NCBI GenBank assembly: GCA_007844125.1
Contig: CM017558.1
Location: 57,355,147 to 57,419,146 of the forward strand
Direction of reading: 5' to 3'
Source of the DNA: Sinonovacula constricta
Taxonomy: Eukaryota; Mollusca; Bivalvia; Cardiida; Solecurtidae
Length of the DNA: 64,000 nt
In this document: piece by piece, positions 61,797-64,000 of the stretch
How positions within the stretch are numbered: position 1 is the first letter of the stretch
How the letters are laid out: each line of letters begins with the position of its first letter
Translations under genes and position numbers: made by a program
Notes under the pieces: generated by a model
What the model saw: the letters and a program-made list of their open reading frames with translations, nothing else
Database searches by the model: none
What the model was told of the DNA's origin: nothing

Positions 61797-63947
61797 CTGT
61801 TTGGAGAATTCATGATTAAGCGATGGAAAGAAAATGAAAAATGCTGACGACTACAGCTACTATGTTAATCGCATAGTGATATGTTAAATAACCCTTAACG
61901 TTTTTATTGATGTGTATGTGCACTTTTATTCTTCACAGCTAATATTGCTAACTTTATTATTGTTAAAGACATGGCGCAAAATATTATTCGAATCACTACT
62001 ATTGTTGCGTCAAATCCTTGAAGGGTGATAACTTGCGTCGTTGATTGACATAAGGGGACTTTGGCACATTTACAGAACAATAATATTTGTCTTCATTGTG
62101 TAATGACACAAACTTATGAAACTTTTATCTTGGCGTTTCCTACATATGTTAAGAAAACAGAAAGAGCAAAGTGGTAAATCTGCCAAAGACGTTATAGTTG
62201 CATTTTCTTTCACAAATATGCGATGGGGTTTAGACAGCTGAAAGGAGGCACATATAATATACTTTTATCAGATGGGAATAAAACGAATTTCGGCCCCGAA
62301 ATAGACCGAAAACGAGCATTTATATATACGTGTCTAAACATCTTTGATATTTATAGTACATTCTATTTACGTGTCACGCATCAAAATGCAACGAAAATCC
62401 AGACTCTAGAGATTATACGACTATTCTTAATTATTACACAAACAAAACAATCTCAAAATAACAATAGAAATAATTAAACGCCAAGACAATCAATACAAAT
62501 ATATTATATCTCTAAGATACATGCGCCTAAAAATGTTTAACAACTGTTTATATCTGTAAATAAAACAAGTTGTAAGTCAAACGTAGTTTTAGACTATTAA
62601 CACTCATCACGTGATTGTTAATATTAAAAGCAAAACACAACATAGATCATAAGCTCTACAAACGTAACAAAAATAATCTATAACATTTTTATTGACGCAT
62701 TGTATTTGTTACACCTGTGAAAAGTCTATTTTAAGGTACACAGATTTAATTCAATATTATGTCAATCTAATACCTTTACTATGATATATTCAAATAAAAT
62801 ATGCGTGCGATTCTTTTCACAAATCAATATACCTTTTAAGTATATTTTACTTAATTTATGTAACAGTAACAGTTTGCTAAAAAAATTAACGCCGTTAACG
62901 TTAAAATTGGATTTGATTTATTTCATTTAAGTGAGTTCATTAGTACTTGTGATGACACAGACATCTTGTTATTACAAGTTAAAGTTAATCAGGCATAATA
63001 TCTAAGATATGACTGCCTTGTCAAATATCAGTTCTAAAACATTAAGAAACACGTATCACCAGTAGTTGTGATTCTGAAAGCTTTCGACACATTCTTCTCC
63101 TACGTAAGATATTCAATATCGTACATACTGTATACAGAAATATTTATTACCAAAAACAAAACCTGCGAGAAAAAGCACCATCTATACAGTTTTACACAAA
63201 TAGAAAACAATAACAACACCATGAACAATTTTTTAGTCATTCTCTGTTTTTAGAGAAGCATGTAACATACTCGTTCAATTTGTCAAAAAAATTAAAACAA
63301 TTAAACAAAGACTATAAACCAACAGAAAATATCCAATTTTTAATTAAACGTTAAAAGTTAGACGACACAAACTTTGCTAACGCGTTATTAGTTCTATAAT
63401 ACACAACCAAAATAAGGCACATTCTTTATCTAGAACCCGTGACAATGTCTAGAACACCACGTGCATAATTATAAGTTAGTTTACTAAAGCTAAATTTGCC
63501 TAATTATTAAGCATATACAATTTCTAAGTGATGAAGCCTATTAGACATAAAGGATAACGAACGGCTGGTTTTGCTTATAGTATAATATATAAGTTATGCA
63601 CTAAACAGAAGTTGCCGTTTAAAGGTAATTTTAACATCCACTTATACTTATGTTTGTGCAGATGAGACTATTAAATGTTGTTAATCATTATCGGTACACT
63701 TTGAGTGTGTAGATAATATGTAACAGCACTAATGTAGTTCTTCATGCTTAATATTCAATGTGGAATAATAAAAATGCAAGTATGTTGCTCTAATATATTA
63801 TTAGATCTCAAGGTGGTTAAATTAAGTTACTTAGTAGTCACGTGGTATCTAGGGTGTCACGTGTTGACTAGTGGGTAAGGGATCACAACTCTTACTGGGT
63901 TGTCAAAATGAGTGTCAGTAACTCGATGACGTATTTTCTCAGGTATA
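61797..63947. other. Probable intron or upstream DNA of the CNBD-like gene
   Basis: A+T-rich with no convincing exon on the minus strand. Two CACGTG E-boxes occur near 63839-63864. The small open frames at 62223-62477 and 63068-63253 lack family or splice features. Confidence 0.4.
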
Positions 63948-64000
63948 ATGTCGGATTCTGTCTTGGAGCGCTCTAATCCACCTCTCTGTTCCAATATCTA
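63948..64000 (+). CDS. Possible start of a plus-strand gene running off the window
   Basis: After an acceptor-like TATTTTCTCAG, ATG at 63948 opens a frame, MSDSVLERSNPPLCSNI, that continues to the window edge. CACGTG boxes lie upstream. Seventeen codons are too few to identify it, and a chance frame is quite possible. Confidence 0.2.
   Translation, partial: MSDSVLERSNPPLCSNI

Overview
The window is eukaryotic, A+T-rich animal DNA. Genes have many short exons, GT-AG introns, tRNA-derived SINEs, MITE-like repeats, a DIRS-type retrotransposon and microsatellites. A RAD6-type E2 gene with metazoan exon structure, tandem genes for secreted multi-VWA proteins and the DIRS element together fit a lophotrochozoan, most likely a bivalve mollusc. 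The species cannot be read from the sequence.

Layout. (1) 2.16-7.73 kb, minus strand: a complete five-exon UBE2A/UBE2B (RAD6) ubiquitin-conjugating enzyme gene with SINE copies in its introns. A possible divergent transcript lies just upstream at 8.0-8.2 kb, followed by a compound microsatellite. (2) 8.9-12.4 kb: repeat-rich DNA including a ~190 bp duplicated unit and a 717 bp LTR-like segment whose promoter carries heat-shock elements directly upstream of a TATA box. (3) 12.4-17.3 kb, plus strand: a nearly complete DIRS-type tyrosine-recombinase retrotransposon (Gag zinc knuckle, RT, RNase H, recombinase). Two introns restore one continuous frame, interrupted by one stop codon in the recombinase. 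Inside its RNase H region is an array of six hairpins with different stems and one invariant 8-nt loop, the most unusual signal in the window. (4) 17.9-48.7 kb, minus strand: three tandem paralogous genes with the same ten-exon plan, each coding for signal peptide, VWA1, VWA2, Thr-rich linker and VWA3. All nine VWA domains keep the MIDAS metal-site motif. The middle gene has lost a splice donor and the most upstream one has an unusual GC donor. (5) 53.3-61.8 kb, minus strand: the 3' seven exons of a gene whose C-terminus resembles a degenerate cyclic-nucleotide-binding domain (CNBD2-like), preceded by Gln-rich and Pro-rich segments. (6) Intergenic and intronic DNA carries at least four dispersed repeat families, a 128 bp foldback and a hAT-like element.

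Exon boundaries were assigned by hand from splice consensus, phase continuity and comparison among paralogues. The phases close across all five cellular genes and the retrotransposon, which is the main support for the models. Family names come from motif recognition, not database searches.
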